DNA from: Lactuca virosa | Taxonomy: Eukaryota; Streptophyta; Magnoliopsida; Asterales; Asteraceae | Direction of reading: 5' to 3' | Assembly: GCA_928212115.1 (NCBI GenBank) | Contig: CAKMRJ010005745.1 | Coordinates: forward strand, 73,381,434-73,445,433 | Length of the DNA: 64,000 bases | Shown: positions 25,157 through 37,354 of the stretch, piece after piece | Position numbering within the stretch: the first letter of the stretch is position 1 | How the letters are laid out: every line of letters begins with the position of its first letter | The notes under the pieces: model-generated | Seen by the model: only the letters and a program-made list of their open reading frames with translations | What the model was told of the DNA's origin: nothing | Database searches by the model: none | Position numbers and translations under genes: made by a program

Positions 25157-26893
25157 TGTAACGACGTAATTTTTTAAACAATTTTTCATTTTTCAAACAC
25201 AATAAAACTCATATAATATTCTCAAAATCTCATGTGTATCAAATGTCATCACAATAAAACATATCCCAGAATCTCAAAAAAACATAATCCTCTGCCAGTG
25301 TGTACAAATCATGCCGGCGCCTTCCCGTGATCCTCGGTAGTACCTGAAACACATATCACATAACACGGTAAGCATTAATGCTTAGTGAGTTACCCAAGAT
25401 ACCACATACAGCACAAAAGCCACTCGAGGCTATAACTCGGTAAGACCCTCTGGTCAATGTGTCTCAGCGGGACCCTCCAGTCCCGTAGCGTGTTGGACCC
25501 TCCAGTCCGGTCTAGCTCGTTGGACCCTCTGGTCCGGTCTAAATCGTTGTACCCTCCGGTCTGGTCTGGTTGAGGACCCTCTGGCCTCGTAAGTCGTTAG
25601 ACCCTCCGGTCCGGTCTGAATATCACATAGCATACATAAATCACAATGCACATAATCTCAAGTAATCACATAACACATAAGACCCTCCGGTCTGCACATA
25701 GATACCACTCTAGGTAATGTATAGTGAGAAGACTCACCTCGTAAGATGTCTAGTAAACTCTCATGCTCGATACCCTCGATCTAGCCTCCGCCTAGCACAA
25801 TGATAATAATTCTAATCAATACTCTCTTTACATCCTCATCTCTAGAGAATGGGTAAGAGACCATTCTACCCCTCCCTGACCCCTCTTAATCAGTTTGACC
25901 AGACCCTAAGGTCAACTGAAGTCAACCCCAGTCAACGGTCCAATTTTGACCAGACTCGCAGAGTGCACCCTTGTGACTCGTTGAGTCCACTTAGTTCCTC
26001 AGAAGTCTCGTGAAAGTCCAGCTCAGCTTGTCGAGTTGACCCCTAACTCGTCGAGCTATCTCATGATTCAGCTCTTCGGGACAAACCCTATCCAACTCGT
26101 TGAGTCGGCTCATTGACTCGGTGAGTTCATCCAGACCAAATGTTCATTCAGACAATTTCAATCAGATCTATTACTCCAAACACTATATCTATCATCTGAA
26201 GGCTCAATAATCACGTAAAGCTTCGATCTTTACGTTCATATATGAGGTTATTGCTCCAAAATGCTAATACATGCCTTTCATGAATGATTAAGCCCAAAAA
26301 CCTTCATATGGATGAATAAAGCTGGGACATATAAACTCTAAGGACCTCACAAGGTCCAGATCTGAGGTCTAGACTTCTGGATAACACATGCTACTCAAAA
26401 ACCCAACCAAAATGACAAAAACCCTAAATTTTCATAGATATGAGATCCAACTAAATAAATGAGAAAGGTGTGGGCTTTTTACCTTCCAGAGAAGCTCTTT
26501 GAGAAGAAATGCTAGATCCCACAGCCTCATCCCACTCCTTGCTTGAAGCTCACTCCTCTTCTTCCAAAAAGGTCCATCAAAACACTTGATACAAGCTCAA
26601 GGACTCTCTCTTAGCTTCCATGGCCGCCTAGGGTTTCACACAGGAGAGTTGATCAGAAGATGAGCAGCAAATGAGGCTATAAGTGTCTTTAAATAGGTCA
26701 CGAGCCCGAAAGTTTAGGGTTTCCTTCACCAGCGCTGACTCGGCGAGTCGCAACACAGACTCGTCGAGTAAGCTCATTAATCCTCGTCACCCAACGCGAC
26801 CCTACTCGATGAGTTGAGGCACCAACTCGTTGAATTACCCATGAAACTCATTATTACCGTAGAAATGTTATACCCCGGAACCAGGATGTTACA
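25157..26893 (-). repeat. 3' LTR of element 3
   Basis: A 1737-bp LTR nearly identical to 35519-37236. It contains short tandem repeats of GACCCTCCGGTCCGGTCT (25445-25625). The minus-strand translation of this array gives a repetitive peptide that is not a gene. Confidence 0.93.
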
Positions 26894-28100
26894 ATTCTCC
26901 CCCACTTAATTTGATTTCGCCCTCGAAATCGCTCTTCATTCACACATAGATCGAACTTATAACTCGGAAAGCACCAATGAAAAGGGCCACATACCCCACC
27001 GATATCTTTTCTATGGACACCTGAATCCAAATAGGAACTCACAACTCATGAACAAAACCGACCCCTCTGTCGCTAAGATACCCCCCTTTCTGACCCCCCC
27101 AAAGATCTGGAAGCTCTAGTGGCCTGGCCCGCCGCCAGACCGCCCACTCAAGATGCCACTATGTTATTCGCCCCTCGAATAACAAACCCTGATAACTCAT
27201 CGCCCCTCTGATTCTCTCCAGACAAAACCCAACAATCGGTTACCGATCACTCATACCAACCATAGTAACGATCCGAATCACGCCCCAAGAAATGGAAGAG
27301 TTCGCATCCCACCAGGGCTCATCCACTGAACTGCTATCAGAACCCATCCGGACAATTAATTCTCGACACCCTGCCCTCAGACACAAGGGAATACTCATGC
27401 TCCATCAGAAGTGTCCTCAGACATCTAAAATCATAAGCCTCAGCTCGATTTCTCATATCCCTTTTTAACACTGAGTACCAGGTATGATCTCGACCCAACA
27501 ATTGAACCTCCAAGGTTATCCATTGCATTATCCCAACCGCCTCAATGGTTTCCTTCTCACAAACTACATCGGCCCATTGTAACACACAAGTCACGAAGTT
27601 CACCTTACCCCAAGCGAATGATACACTCCCAACTGATGATCGACTCAACCTCGACCTCTGTCGTCTACTGCTCATAGTTCCATGCATCTCGCGGTACCTC
27701 CCGTACCCGAGTACTGACCTACACAGGTCTAAGACATCAGATGATAAACAATAACCCTCAACATGGAACCCATCTACGAATCCATAATCTCATCTCGCCT
27801 ACCCAACGCACCACCAGAGCCAAACTCAAACTTGAGAGTTTGGTCTGGCCCGGAGTTGGAACCGCTCGACCCAATGAAGCATTCAACTTATGACTCATAA
27901 CCCGCAACTCGCACGTATACCACTTCTCCAATTCCCTTGGGTCGCGACAACCACAACTCAATTCAGAGTATAACGATTCCCGACAAATATGGAGACCCCA
28001 GTCTCGCCCCTGGTTCGACCACCAGGCTCTCAAAAACTCACATATTAGGGCTACCCAAGCCTAAAACTCTTCTGCGTCTCGCTCTGACCAGAGAGTACTC
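26894..28100. other. Element 3 interior, no recognisable gene
   Basis: Begins with the polypurine tract (26894-26910 region). A minus-strand frame at 27687-27337 (116 codons) and others of similar size show no family motif. Given the coding-poor context I do not call them genes. Confidence 0.6.
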
Positions 28101-28104
28101 ATCA

Positions 28105-28625
28105 CAACACCCTCCCGCTGACTTGTGAGTACTACGGCTCCCCGCAGCATCATAACAACCTTTCACTAGTGAGTACTATGGCTCCCCGCAGCATCACAAC
28201 AACCTCTCACTGACTGGTGAATACTATGGCTCCCTGTAGCATCACAACAACTTCTCGCTGACTGGTGAATACTACGGCTCCCCGTAGCATCACAACAACC
28301 TCTCGCTGACTGGTGAATACTACAACTCCCCGCAACATCATAACAACCTTTCACTTGTGAGTACTACGGCTCCCCGCAGCATCACAACAACCTCTCGCTG
28401 ACTGGTGAATACTACGGCTCCCCGCAGCATCACAACAACCTTTCAGTAGTGAGTACTATGGCTCCCAGCAGCATCACAACAACCTCTCGCTAACTGGTGA
28501 ATACTACGGCTCCCTGCAGCATCACAATAACCTTTCACTAGTGAGTACTACAGCTCCCCGCAACATCACAACAACCTCTCGCTGACTAGTGAATACTACA
28601 GCTCCCTGTAGTATCACCACACCCC
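28105..28625. repeat. 44-48 bp tandem repeat array in element 3
   Basis: About eleven units built on GAATACTACGGCTCCCCGCA plus GCATCACAACAACCTCTCGC. Two unit types alternate, one with ACTGGTGAATAC (48 bp) and one with AGTGAGTAC (about 44 bp). Units follow each other without spacers, and repetitive peptides result in several frames. Confidence 0.88.
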
Positions 28626-28932
28626 TTTGCTAACTCATGGATGCTGCAGCTCCCTGCAGCCTTACAGCACCTTCTCTTACCACTCACAGTCTCATACTCA
28701 AGTCGACGCCACACACTGCATCCATTAATCCACGTTCCACGACCCACATAGATAGATGCACACATACCCATCCAAAAATAAGTGTTATTACTCCTGACGG
28801 CAACCATCATGACAAACTCCTTTTCTCACTGCAATCCTCATTCTTAATAAGGACATCATACCCGGATACCTCGGTACACTAATCCAGAATCTCACGATGT
28901 TTTGCCCAATCCACTGATCTCATACTCACGAC

Positions 28933-30027
28933 TAGGGATGAGATTTAGAACCGGAAAACCGGACCGGAACCGGAATCGGACCAGAACCGGAACCGTTAGA
29001 ACCGGAATATATAGAACCGGTTCCGGTTCCGGGTTTAAAATTTGTCTTTATCCGGGTTCCGGGTAATCCGGGTTTGGGACCATCGGGTCCGGGTAAATCG
29101 GGTCTAAAAACCGGAACCGATGTTAGGAACCGGAAACACTTTTAGGGCTAAACCAGTTTTTGTAAAACGTTTAAAAGATGCATATCTCATTCGTTTCAAC
29201 TCCGATTGACATGAGGTTTTTTCCAACATGTAGTTTAGAGTTTGTACATGATTTTAGACTATAAATTTGTCATTTTTAGTTTTATATTCATCGATTTACA
29301 GTCCCCCAAAGTCGAGATATCAAAGCTGGAAGTTTTTAGTTTTTCAATTTTTTTGTATTCGGTGAAAGTTTTAAAACATGCATATCTAATTCGTTTGAAG
29401 TCGGATTGACATGTGATTTTTTCCAACTTGTATTTTACATTTGTACATGAGTTTAGACTATAATTTTGTCATTTTTGGTTAAATATTCAATGATTTACCG
29501 TCCTCCGAAGTCGGGATATCAAAACTGGAATTTTTTAACTTTTTAGCTATTTGTTTTTGTACTTTGTATTCTGTGAAAATGTTAACACATACATATCTCA
29601 TTTGTTTAAATTCGGATTGACATGCGGTTTTTTCCAGAGTGTATTTTAGAGTTTGTACATGATTTTAGACTATAGTTTTGTTAATTTTGGTTTCATATTC
29701 AATGAGTTACAGTCCCCCAAAGTCGGGATATCAATATGAAAATTTTCAAAGTTCAACCCACGAAGTAGTAAGTAGTTACCAAAAAATTCCGGTTTTTCCG
29801 AGTTTTCCGGTTGTAAACCCACTTTATCCGGTTGCAAACTACCCATTTTGATGTTTCCGGGTTTTCCGGTTCTAGACCCACTTTACCCGGTACCGTACCC
29901 GGAACCAAACCGGAACCGGTTCCTATATACCGGTCCGGTTTCCGGTTCTAAAAAATCCTGTTAACCGGTTCCGGGTTTTCTGGGTCCGGGTCCATCCGGT
30001 CCGGGTTTGGACCCACTTTCATCCCTA
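28933..30027. mobile_element. hAT-like non-autonomous element (1.1 kb)
   Basis: Terminal inverted repeats TAGGGATGA (28933-28941) and TCATCCCTA (30019-30027) are flanked by 8-bp CTCACGAC (28925-28932) and ATCACGAC (30028-30035), differing at one base. Both ends are rich in CCGGAACCGG and CCGGTT repeats. The middle has three tandem copies of a segment of about 200-210 bp (starting near 29175, 29375 and 29585). There is no transposase. Confidence 0.85.
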
Positions 30028-30035
30028 ATCACGAC

Positions 30036-31289
30036 ACCATGCTTGGATACCTCATTGCTCTTTCAGAATCTCTCACCTGATCTTCCTCTCGCACCACTTG
30101 TAACCTCATAGTATTCCATCTCCCAATTTGAAATACCGAGGCATCGTCAATGGCCCAGAGCATGTTGTCAAAAACTCGAAATTCCCCCTCTACTGGTCAC
30201 TACCCTTACGGAACTACTCATATCGACCCTGAAGTTGGTTGACGAATCAACTGCTGCCCTTCCAGGGGTATAGATTACAATCTATACCCTCACTTGCAAA
30301 TCTCAGCTATTGCATCCGCAATCCAGCGACCCGGTCGCACTCAAACTCGACATATGTTAACCCCGAAAATCACAGACCACAATGAATTTTCCAATCCACG
30401 GCCACCTGCCATGGATCCACTTATCTTTTCTTAAACACAAACTCATACATCTTCCCATCTGGCACCTCGCCTCCTCCTCGGGCTCATGCGTCCGCACCGT
30501 AAATTCCCATAACCATTTCTCTGACCGCACATGGATGGATTACTGGTCCCCTAACTGGAAAACCAGTCCTCCCCCACTCAGGGTTCGAACAATCACCAAT
30601 TGGCACATCCACAACCTACTCAGAAGATTGTCTCACCAGTCATGACATACTTGACTCTTAAAAGTATTACGCAATCATCCTAGGGCCTTCCCAAAGGAAA
30701 CCAAACACTCTCCAAATTTCCGTCCCTGACAAAATCTTGGAATCCTCCCCACATGAATGCATCTAGTCACCTTGAAGACTTAGAATGACACACCGCCAGA
30801 AACCCCACTGTTCCGAATCCAATCTGTCTCTAATCCAGAAATAGTGTCCTATCGCGCACTTCGACTCTATCTCCTCGACCCGCCTCCCAAATCGGGAATA
30901 ATCATAAAAGCACAGACCTTATTCTCACTGTTGATACACAATGTAGGCCACGAGGGCCACTGCCTCGATATACTCCTTTTTAACCAACGGAAACTACTAA
31001 TAACAATACCTTTTCCCCAACAAGGCACCTCTTTGTTCTTATCCGTCTTAGTCCCACTAATGACTCTTTCCTGGTATAAGAATATCTCGCAGCCAACATA
31101 CTGCCCAAACATTCTGGTGAAAAGGTCACCATGCTTGCTACCCCACAAGGTTTACCTTCAACTCTGAACCAAAAACTCAGTATCTCTCCTACTTCCCGCA
31201 GAAAACTGAAGTAGCACCACTCAGGTCACAGAAAGTGACATCTCCACTATCGGTCGGTCGCTCAGCCCATACCGTATTCTCCCATAACG
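30036..31289. other. Element 3 interior, no recognisable gene
   Basis: Overlapping plus and minus frames at 30844-31167 are each about 100 codons and share no known motif. Nothing else is supported. Confidence 0.5.
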
Positions 31290-31294
31290 CACCA

Positions 31295-33426
31295 TGTAAC
31301 GCCCGTGTTTCGGGGCTAAGCATTTTTAGACGATGTAATAGTCTAGGTAAACTATTGTAACACTTTTTGAGATAATAGAGATGAAATATTTGACTATTAT
31401 GTGAATTATGTGAATTTATATGCTTATTACTTATTTATAAATGTGTAATAAATAAAGAATAAAAATAAGCGTCAAAATTAAAGTGTGAGATAAACCTGAT
31501 ATCTTTACATAAAGTTGTAGTGGTCGAAACAGGGATTCCGGGGATATAAAGAACGCCGAAATCCGAGTTATAACGAAGAAGTTATGACCCGTCGAAGTTT
31601 CGCGACAGAACCGACACGATACCAGGAAGCGTAAATAGTGAATTTACGATAGAGCGAGTTTTAGCCTTAGCGATCTAAACGAAAGTCGTAGAATATGTTA
31701 AACCGAGAGTGTCCATAAAAAGAACGACCACATTTGGCTTCGTATGAGGAAGTTATGATTTTTCGAAGTTTCGGCTTAGCGGTGTACAACCCAAAGTTCG
31801 AGTATTAGATCGAGCGGTTTTTAGCCGACACAACCTAAACAAGAATCGAAGATCTCGTTATTAGTAGCGTAACGATAAAAAGACAGACGGAAACGGAAAT
31901 CGGATGAAGAAGTTATGAGATTTTAACGGACCAATCCTGTCCCGGCCTATTAAAAATATAACTTTAAAAATAAAGTCAAAATTAGCCGACGGAGTCTAAA
32001 CGAAAGTTGTAGAGTTCTTTCGACATTAGTTTAGTACAAATATCGTTAGAAAGGTATCGATGATGCGGTCATTATAAGACTAATGTTGAGTTCTTTCGAC
32101 ATTAGTTTAGTACAAATATCGTTAAATCTATTTAAAATAGTATTATAAAGGGGCGTTAGTTGTTTATATAACTATAAGGTCATTAAGTAATTATGGAGGA
32201 TAGTTTTTGAAAATTCAATTAGTATAAATAAGAGCCTCTAGCTCTCATATTTCTTGCATCATTCTCTTGATTCAAGAGTCTTTCTCTTCTTATCCCCCGA
32301 GCATTTCGGTCCCTCGTGATTCGACTTCTCTTTCTGTAGTTTTAGTATAGTAAGGTGAGCGCTGAAGCGCTGCACGAATCTTTCTTAGAAAGATTCAGCG
32401 ACGAAGTTCTGCCCCTGCAGAGCTCGGCTCCTAGCTAAAACCCCCTTGTTTTGTCAAGGGAAAAATTGTTTTGAGGTAACGAAGCGCTGTCCGAGTACCG
32501 AGTCACCACACTAACAAGTGAGTGCATAGTCCCTTTCATCTTACACATAGATATGAAGTATTTATTATAAACTACGTGCTATGTGTGCATATTATCTGAA
32601 TACTTGCTGTCTATGCTGATGAAAGATTTTTTATACATGTTTTAAATGATTTAAACTGTATATGTATTTTATATCTACAAAAATGTTGGGGTAAAACATG
32701 GGTAGATGTAATAAGACGATGTGTGATAAAATGATGAGAGGCCTCGATGTTGTTGGTGATCCAGTCATCTAGCGGAGTATAGATGACGACCACAGACTCT
32801 TCTAGACAGTCCAGTGGAACGCTAGCAGGCTTGCTACCTGTAGGTGTTTGTGAACGATGTGTTCACCGGTGTACTCCATCCCTCTCATGGTTGCCTTTAG
32901 AACATTTATTGCTGAGGAACCCCCTTAGCAGTAGTGTCCATCCCGAGAATGATCCCTAGGCTAGGTCCCTTATGATAGGTGTTTTAGGGACGTAAAGTGA
33001 GGATAACGGGAAGGGGTAATCGGGTTATTGTTGGTTGATGAAATTAAATAACTTATTTATTGTGGGATGAAAACCCTATGTGCTCACCAGGCTCCCAAGC
33101 CTGACCCACTCAGTTTCATGTATTACAGGTAGTGGCGGTCGATCATAGATGTGATGTTTTGGATGAGGGATTACGGATATAGGCCTGTAGATACGAAATA
33201 ATGTAGTAAGGCTAATGTTGTACTGTTTATGCTTTTGATCTATATCGAACATGACATACCGAGTCTTTTAATGAAATACATTTTTTTGGAAATGCTTTTG
33301 ATAAATCTTTATCATATTTTGTTTTGGGACAAATTCCGCAACACTTTTATTTAAAACGTTACTCTGATTTTCAAACAAGCATAAACAAAATCGGTCTTTT
33401 CTGGCCGTGAAAATGGGGATGTCACA
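31295..33426. mobile_element. Solo LTR, Ty3/gypsy type
   Basis: A 2132-bp unit starting TGTAACGCCCGTG and ending GGGGATGTCACA, flanked by exact CACCA (31290-31294 and 33427-33431). No internal region accompanies it. Solo LTRs form by recombination between the two LTRs of one element. The TG...CA ends and TGTAACGCCC start are typical of plant gypsy LTRs. Confidence 0.85.
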
Positions 33427-33437
33427 CACCATCCTTA

Positions 33438-34203
33438 TGATGGGTTTTGAGCATTCTAACACTCCTATGGTGTACATGCAACCCTAGAAACCTTGGATCT
33501 ATGTTTGACTAAGATACATGCAAATAATTATTTTTCCAAGGTTCTTATCCTAACTAGCATGGCATGGGATACTTGAATCAAATAAAACTAGTAGAATTAC
33601 TTACCTTGTAGTAGTAGTTGATTGCTTGGAGTTTGAGAGCCTAGCACCAATAATGTGGATGCCTCAAATGGAAGTCATAAATCACCATAAGCTTGGAAAC
33701 TTGAGAGAATAGTCACAAACTTCTTGAAATCGGCCCTCTTGGTTTACACACATCAACTGGTGTAATTTCAAGAACCAAAGCCTCCTTTATATAGTGTGGT
33801 GGATTAGGGTTACATCCATGTAAACCCTAATACCCATGTCTTTTCATTTCCATGAGATGCATGGGTTAAAGCTCCATGGAGTATCCATGGACTTTCCATG
33901 CAAGCCTAGCCCATTCCAAATAAGCATTAGCCCACACTATATAAATACAAGAGCCCATATTTAATTAGTCATACTTTTGATCTCTAAATTAATTCTAGAT
34001 TAATTATAGATCAATACTAATTAAATAATATGATTTTATATTAATATATTAGGACTTATAATATATTAATAAATCATAACTTATACTATTTCTCAAACGA
34101 TTATCCATAAATTGTTCGGGTGAAGTGCAACCCAAATGGACCATGCCGGGTCGGGTCAAGTACATACCAAATATAGTTATGGACTTAGACACTATATCCA
34201 ACA
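33438..34203 (-). mobile_element. Solo LTR, Ty1/copia type
   Basis: A 766-bp unit whose minus strand starts TGTTGGATATAGTGTCTAAG, like the LTR start of element 5 (TGTTGGATTAGGTGTCTAAG). Exact CCTTA duplications lie at 33433-33437 and 34204-34208. No interior is present. It sits only 11 bp from the preceding solo LTR. Confidence 0.85.
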
Positions 34204-34208
34204 CCTTA

Positions 34209-35502
34209 ATCATCCCTGAGTCTTGCGACTCCAACTGGCACCTCACCAACAATCCCTCGGAGCTAACTCGATTTCCCTCCCAAGGGATGCTCCACTAAAA
34301 CTCATTCATCATGGCCCTCTGGCCCCATACTCTTTCACATCTGATCTCAGTCTAGACAAGCACCACGGAATAACCGGTAAAACCAGAAGCACTAACCGCC
34401 ATGCGTCATGGTACTCAAACCATGTGACCACCTCTCGATCTGCTATGAATCATGGTACCCGAACCATGTTATCTCCTCTTAATCTGCTACAAATCATGGT
34501 ACTCGAACCATGTTCTTTCTTCTCAATCCACCTTAAATCTTGGTACTCGAACCATGACATCACTTCTCGATCTGCTACTTAGATCCTCCGGAATACTCCC
34601 TGCATCAAGTATGGGTCCTCTGATTTCAGTAGTACGGGCCCATACAACCTGCCACATCTACCCATACTCTTTACACAGACCATCCCAGAGTCCCTAAGTA
34701 GCTGCTCAACCTTCTCAATTCCTAATCTCGTCACGCGTGCTTGCTTCCCAGCAAAATGCTCTACTCTGTTAGCGTACTCATCTGACTAATGTCACTTCCT
34801 AGGCTCTTCCTAGGTTCTCACACTTCTCCACCATCAGCTGTTGAGAAACTCTTTATGATGCCAGTCATCTACCTACTGAATATCGTCGCATTCACTTGGT
34901 AGCTGACTCCCATCATCGGGAGTTCCACAAAAGCACGAAGCAAGCAGCATTCGGGTATTGAATAAACACGTAAAACCCACTCCAGATGGTAACTCCAATT
35001 GCTCTACTCATACTCAAAGGATATCACCGAACTCAGCAACTCTACCCCTCGCGGGTATCTAACTACTCTCTCAATAGGCTCCATAAATGATCATCTAGGT
35101 ATCTCCCCTAGATTACTCCTCTACTCAATTCCTTCTTTAAAAGGATTCCTGCTGGATACTCTTACTCAGCACATACTCGGAAACAAATCACAGATAACAG
35201 CAACTCTTAGGCTAAGGCATCCAAATCAGACCACTCTAGTCCTAAAATATGAAATACCTAGCCTGCCTCTATCATGCATAATATCTCATAACATATCTCA
35301 TAAATATCTCATAATACAAAAGTAAGGGTATTTTGGGAAATCACCGTTCGGGCTCTGGCTGATTGTACACACTGCTCTTCCTTGTTTTCTCTTAGAAACT
35401 CTTTCTCGCTTTAGAAAAAAAATCAATTCTCTGAATTTTTTTCACAAATCCTCTGTTTGAGTCCAGATTTACCCGAAGGTGCATCTGAATCCCTCAAACC
35501 AA
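34209..35502. other. Element 3 interior and leader, no recognisable gene
   Basis: Contains four spaced copies of a phrase like TGGTACTCGAACCATG (34410-34555), giving spurious repetitive plus-strand frames. No retroelement protein domain is visible. Confidence 0.5.
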
Positions 35503-35515
35503 GGCTCAAATACCA
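35503..35515 (-). promoter_or_regulatory. Primer binding site of element 3
   Basis: Minus strand TGGTATTTGAGCC, three bases inside the 5' LTR. It differs from the tRNA-Met complement TGGTATCAGAGCC at two positions, which may reflect decay. Confidence 0.7.
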
Positions 35516-35518
35516 ACT

Positions 35519-37236
35519 TGTAACGACGTAAATTTTTAAACAAATTTTCATTTTTCAAACACAATAAAACTCATATAATATTCTCAAAATTTCATGTGTA
35601 TCAAATGTCATCACAATAAAACATATCCCAGAATCTCAAAAAAAAAACATAATCCTCTACCAGTGTGTACAAATCATGCCGGCGCCTTCCCGTGATCGTT
35701 GGTAGTACCTGAAACACATATCACATAACACGGTAAGCATAAATGCTTAGTGAGTTCCCCAAAATACCACATACAGCACAAAAGCCACTCGAGGCTATAA
35801 CTCGGTAAGACCCTCTGGTCAATGTGTCTCAGCGGGACCCTCCGGTCCGGTCTAGCTCGTTGGACCCCTCTGGTCCGGTCTAAATCGTTGGACCCTCCGG
35901 TCCGGTCTGGTTGAGGACCCTCTGGCCTCGTAAGTCGTTGGACCCTCCGGTCCGGTCTGAATATCACATAGCATACATAAATCACAATGCACATAATCTC
36001 AAGTAATCACATAACACATAAGACCCTACGGTCTGCACATAGATACCACTCTAGGTAATGTATAGTGAGAAGACTCACCTCGTAAGATGTCTAGTAAACT
36101 CTCGTGCTCGATACCCTCGATCTAGCCTCCGCCTAGCACAATGATAATAATTCTAATCAATACTCTCTTTACATCCTCATCTCTAGAGAAGGGGGTAAGA
36201 GACCATTCTACCCCTCCCTGACCCCTCTTAATAAGTTTGACCAAACCCTAAGGTCAACTGAAGTCAACCCCGGTCAACGGTCCAATTTTGACCAGACTCG
36301 CAGAGTGCACCCTTGTGACTCGTCGAGTCCACTTATTTCCTCAGAAGTCTCGTGAAAGTCCAGCTCAGCTCGTCGAGTTGACCCCTAACTCGTCGAGCTA
36401 TCGCATGATTCAGCTCTTCGGGACAAACCCTAACCAACTCGTCTAGTCGGCTCATTGACTCGGCGAGTTCATCAAGACCAAATGTTCATTCAGACGATTT
36501 CAATCAGATCTATCACTCCAAACACTAGATCTATCATCTCAAGGCTCAATAATCACGTAAAGCTTCGATCTTTACGTTCATACATGAGGTTATTGCTCCA
36601 AAATGCTAATACATGCCTTTCATGAATGATTAAGCCCAAAAACCTTCATATGGATGAATAAAGCTGGGACATCTAAACTCTAAGGACCTCACAAGGTCCA
36701 GATCTGAGGTCTAGACTTCTGGATAACACATGCTACTCAAAAACCCAACCAAAATGACAAAAACCCTAATTTTTCATAGATATGAGATCCAACTAAATAG
36801 ATGAGAAAGGTGTGGGCTTTTTACCTTCCAGAGAAGCTCTTTGAGAAGAAATGCTAGATCCCACAGCCTCATCCCACTCCTTGCTTGAAGCTCACTCCTC
36901 TTCTTCCAAAAAGGTCCATCAAAACACTTGATACAAGCTCAAGGACTCTCTCTTAGCTTCCATGGCCGCCTAGGGTTTCACACAGGAGAGTTGATCAGAA
37001 GATGAGCCGCAAATGAGGCTAAAAGTGTCTTTAAATAGGTCACGAGCCTGAAAGTTTAGGGTTTCCTTCACCAGCACTGACTCGGCGAGTCGCAACACAG
37101 ACTCGTCGAGTAAGCTCATTAATCCTCGTCACCCAACGCGACCGTACTCGACGAGGTTGAGGCACCAACTCGTCGAGTTGCCTATGAAACTCATTATTAC
37201 CCTAGAAATGTTATACCCCAGAACCAGGATGTTACA
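35519..37236 (-). repeat. 5' LTR of element 3
   Basis: A 1718-bp LTR matching 25157-26893, including the GACCCTCCGGTCCGG array at 35810-35960. It is followed by the GGATG target duplication. Confidence 0.93.
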
Positions 37237-37241
37237 GGATG

Positions 37242-37303
37242 GTGTCATGTTAGCATATAGCATGATATTCACTTAGAGTACAAGTCTTACAGTAGTTGTG
37301 ACA
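37242..37303 (-). repeat. 3' LTR of element 2, U3 tip
   Basis: The last 62 bp of the element 2 LTR (ending GTTGTGACA), separated from the main part by element 3. The sequence ATCATCCCCCGTTAGAGGG that spans and follows the boundary is the polypurine tract in minus orientation. Confidence 0.85.
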
Positions 37304-37354
37304 TCATCCCCCGTTAGAGGGAATTTCGTCCCGAAATTCTTTCGAAAGGTAGGA

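Larger units (their letters stand above)
25157..37236 (-). mobile_element. Element 3: large non-coding LTR retrotransposon inserted in the LTR of element 2
   Basis: The LTRs at 25157-26893 and 35519-37236 (TGTAACGACG ... GATGTTACA) are flanked by an exact GGATG duplication (25152-25156 and 37237-37241). A tRNA-Met-like primer site (35503-35515) and a purine-rich tract beside 26893 (minus strand, AAGTGGGGGAGAAT) set the orientation. The 8.6-kb interior contains no recognisable gag, protease, reverse transcriptase or integrase. It holds a 44-48 bp tandem array, a hAT element and two solo LTRs. It fits the description of a large retrotransposon derivative that needs proteins from another element (inference). 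Confidence 0.9.

Noticed and set aside
25454..25651. Repetitive minus-strand frame rich in RPDRRVQ
   Set aside because: It is a translation of the GACCCTCCGGTCCGG tandem repeat in an LTR.
28105..28625. Regularly repeated units resembling a CRISPR array
   Set aside because: Units are directly adjacent with no unique spacers, sit inside a plant LTR element, and vary like a simple tandem repeat.
30844..31167. Overlapping frames of about 100 codons on both strands
   Set aside because: Neither has a recognisable domain, and the surrounding element 3 interior is otherwise non-coding. Such frames are expected by chance in GC-richer sequence.
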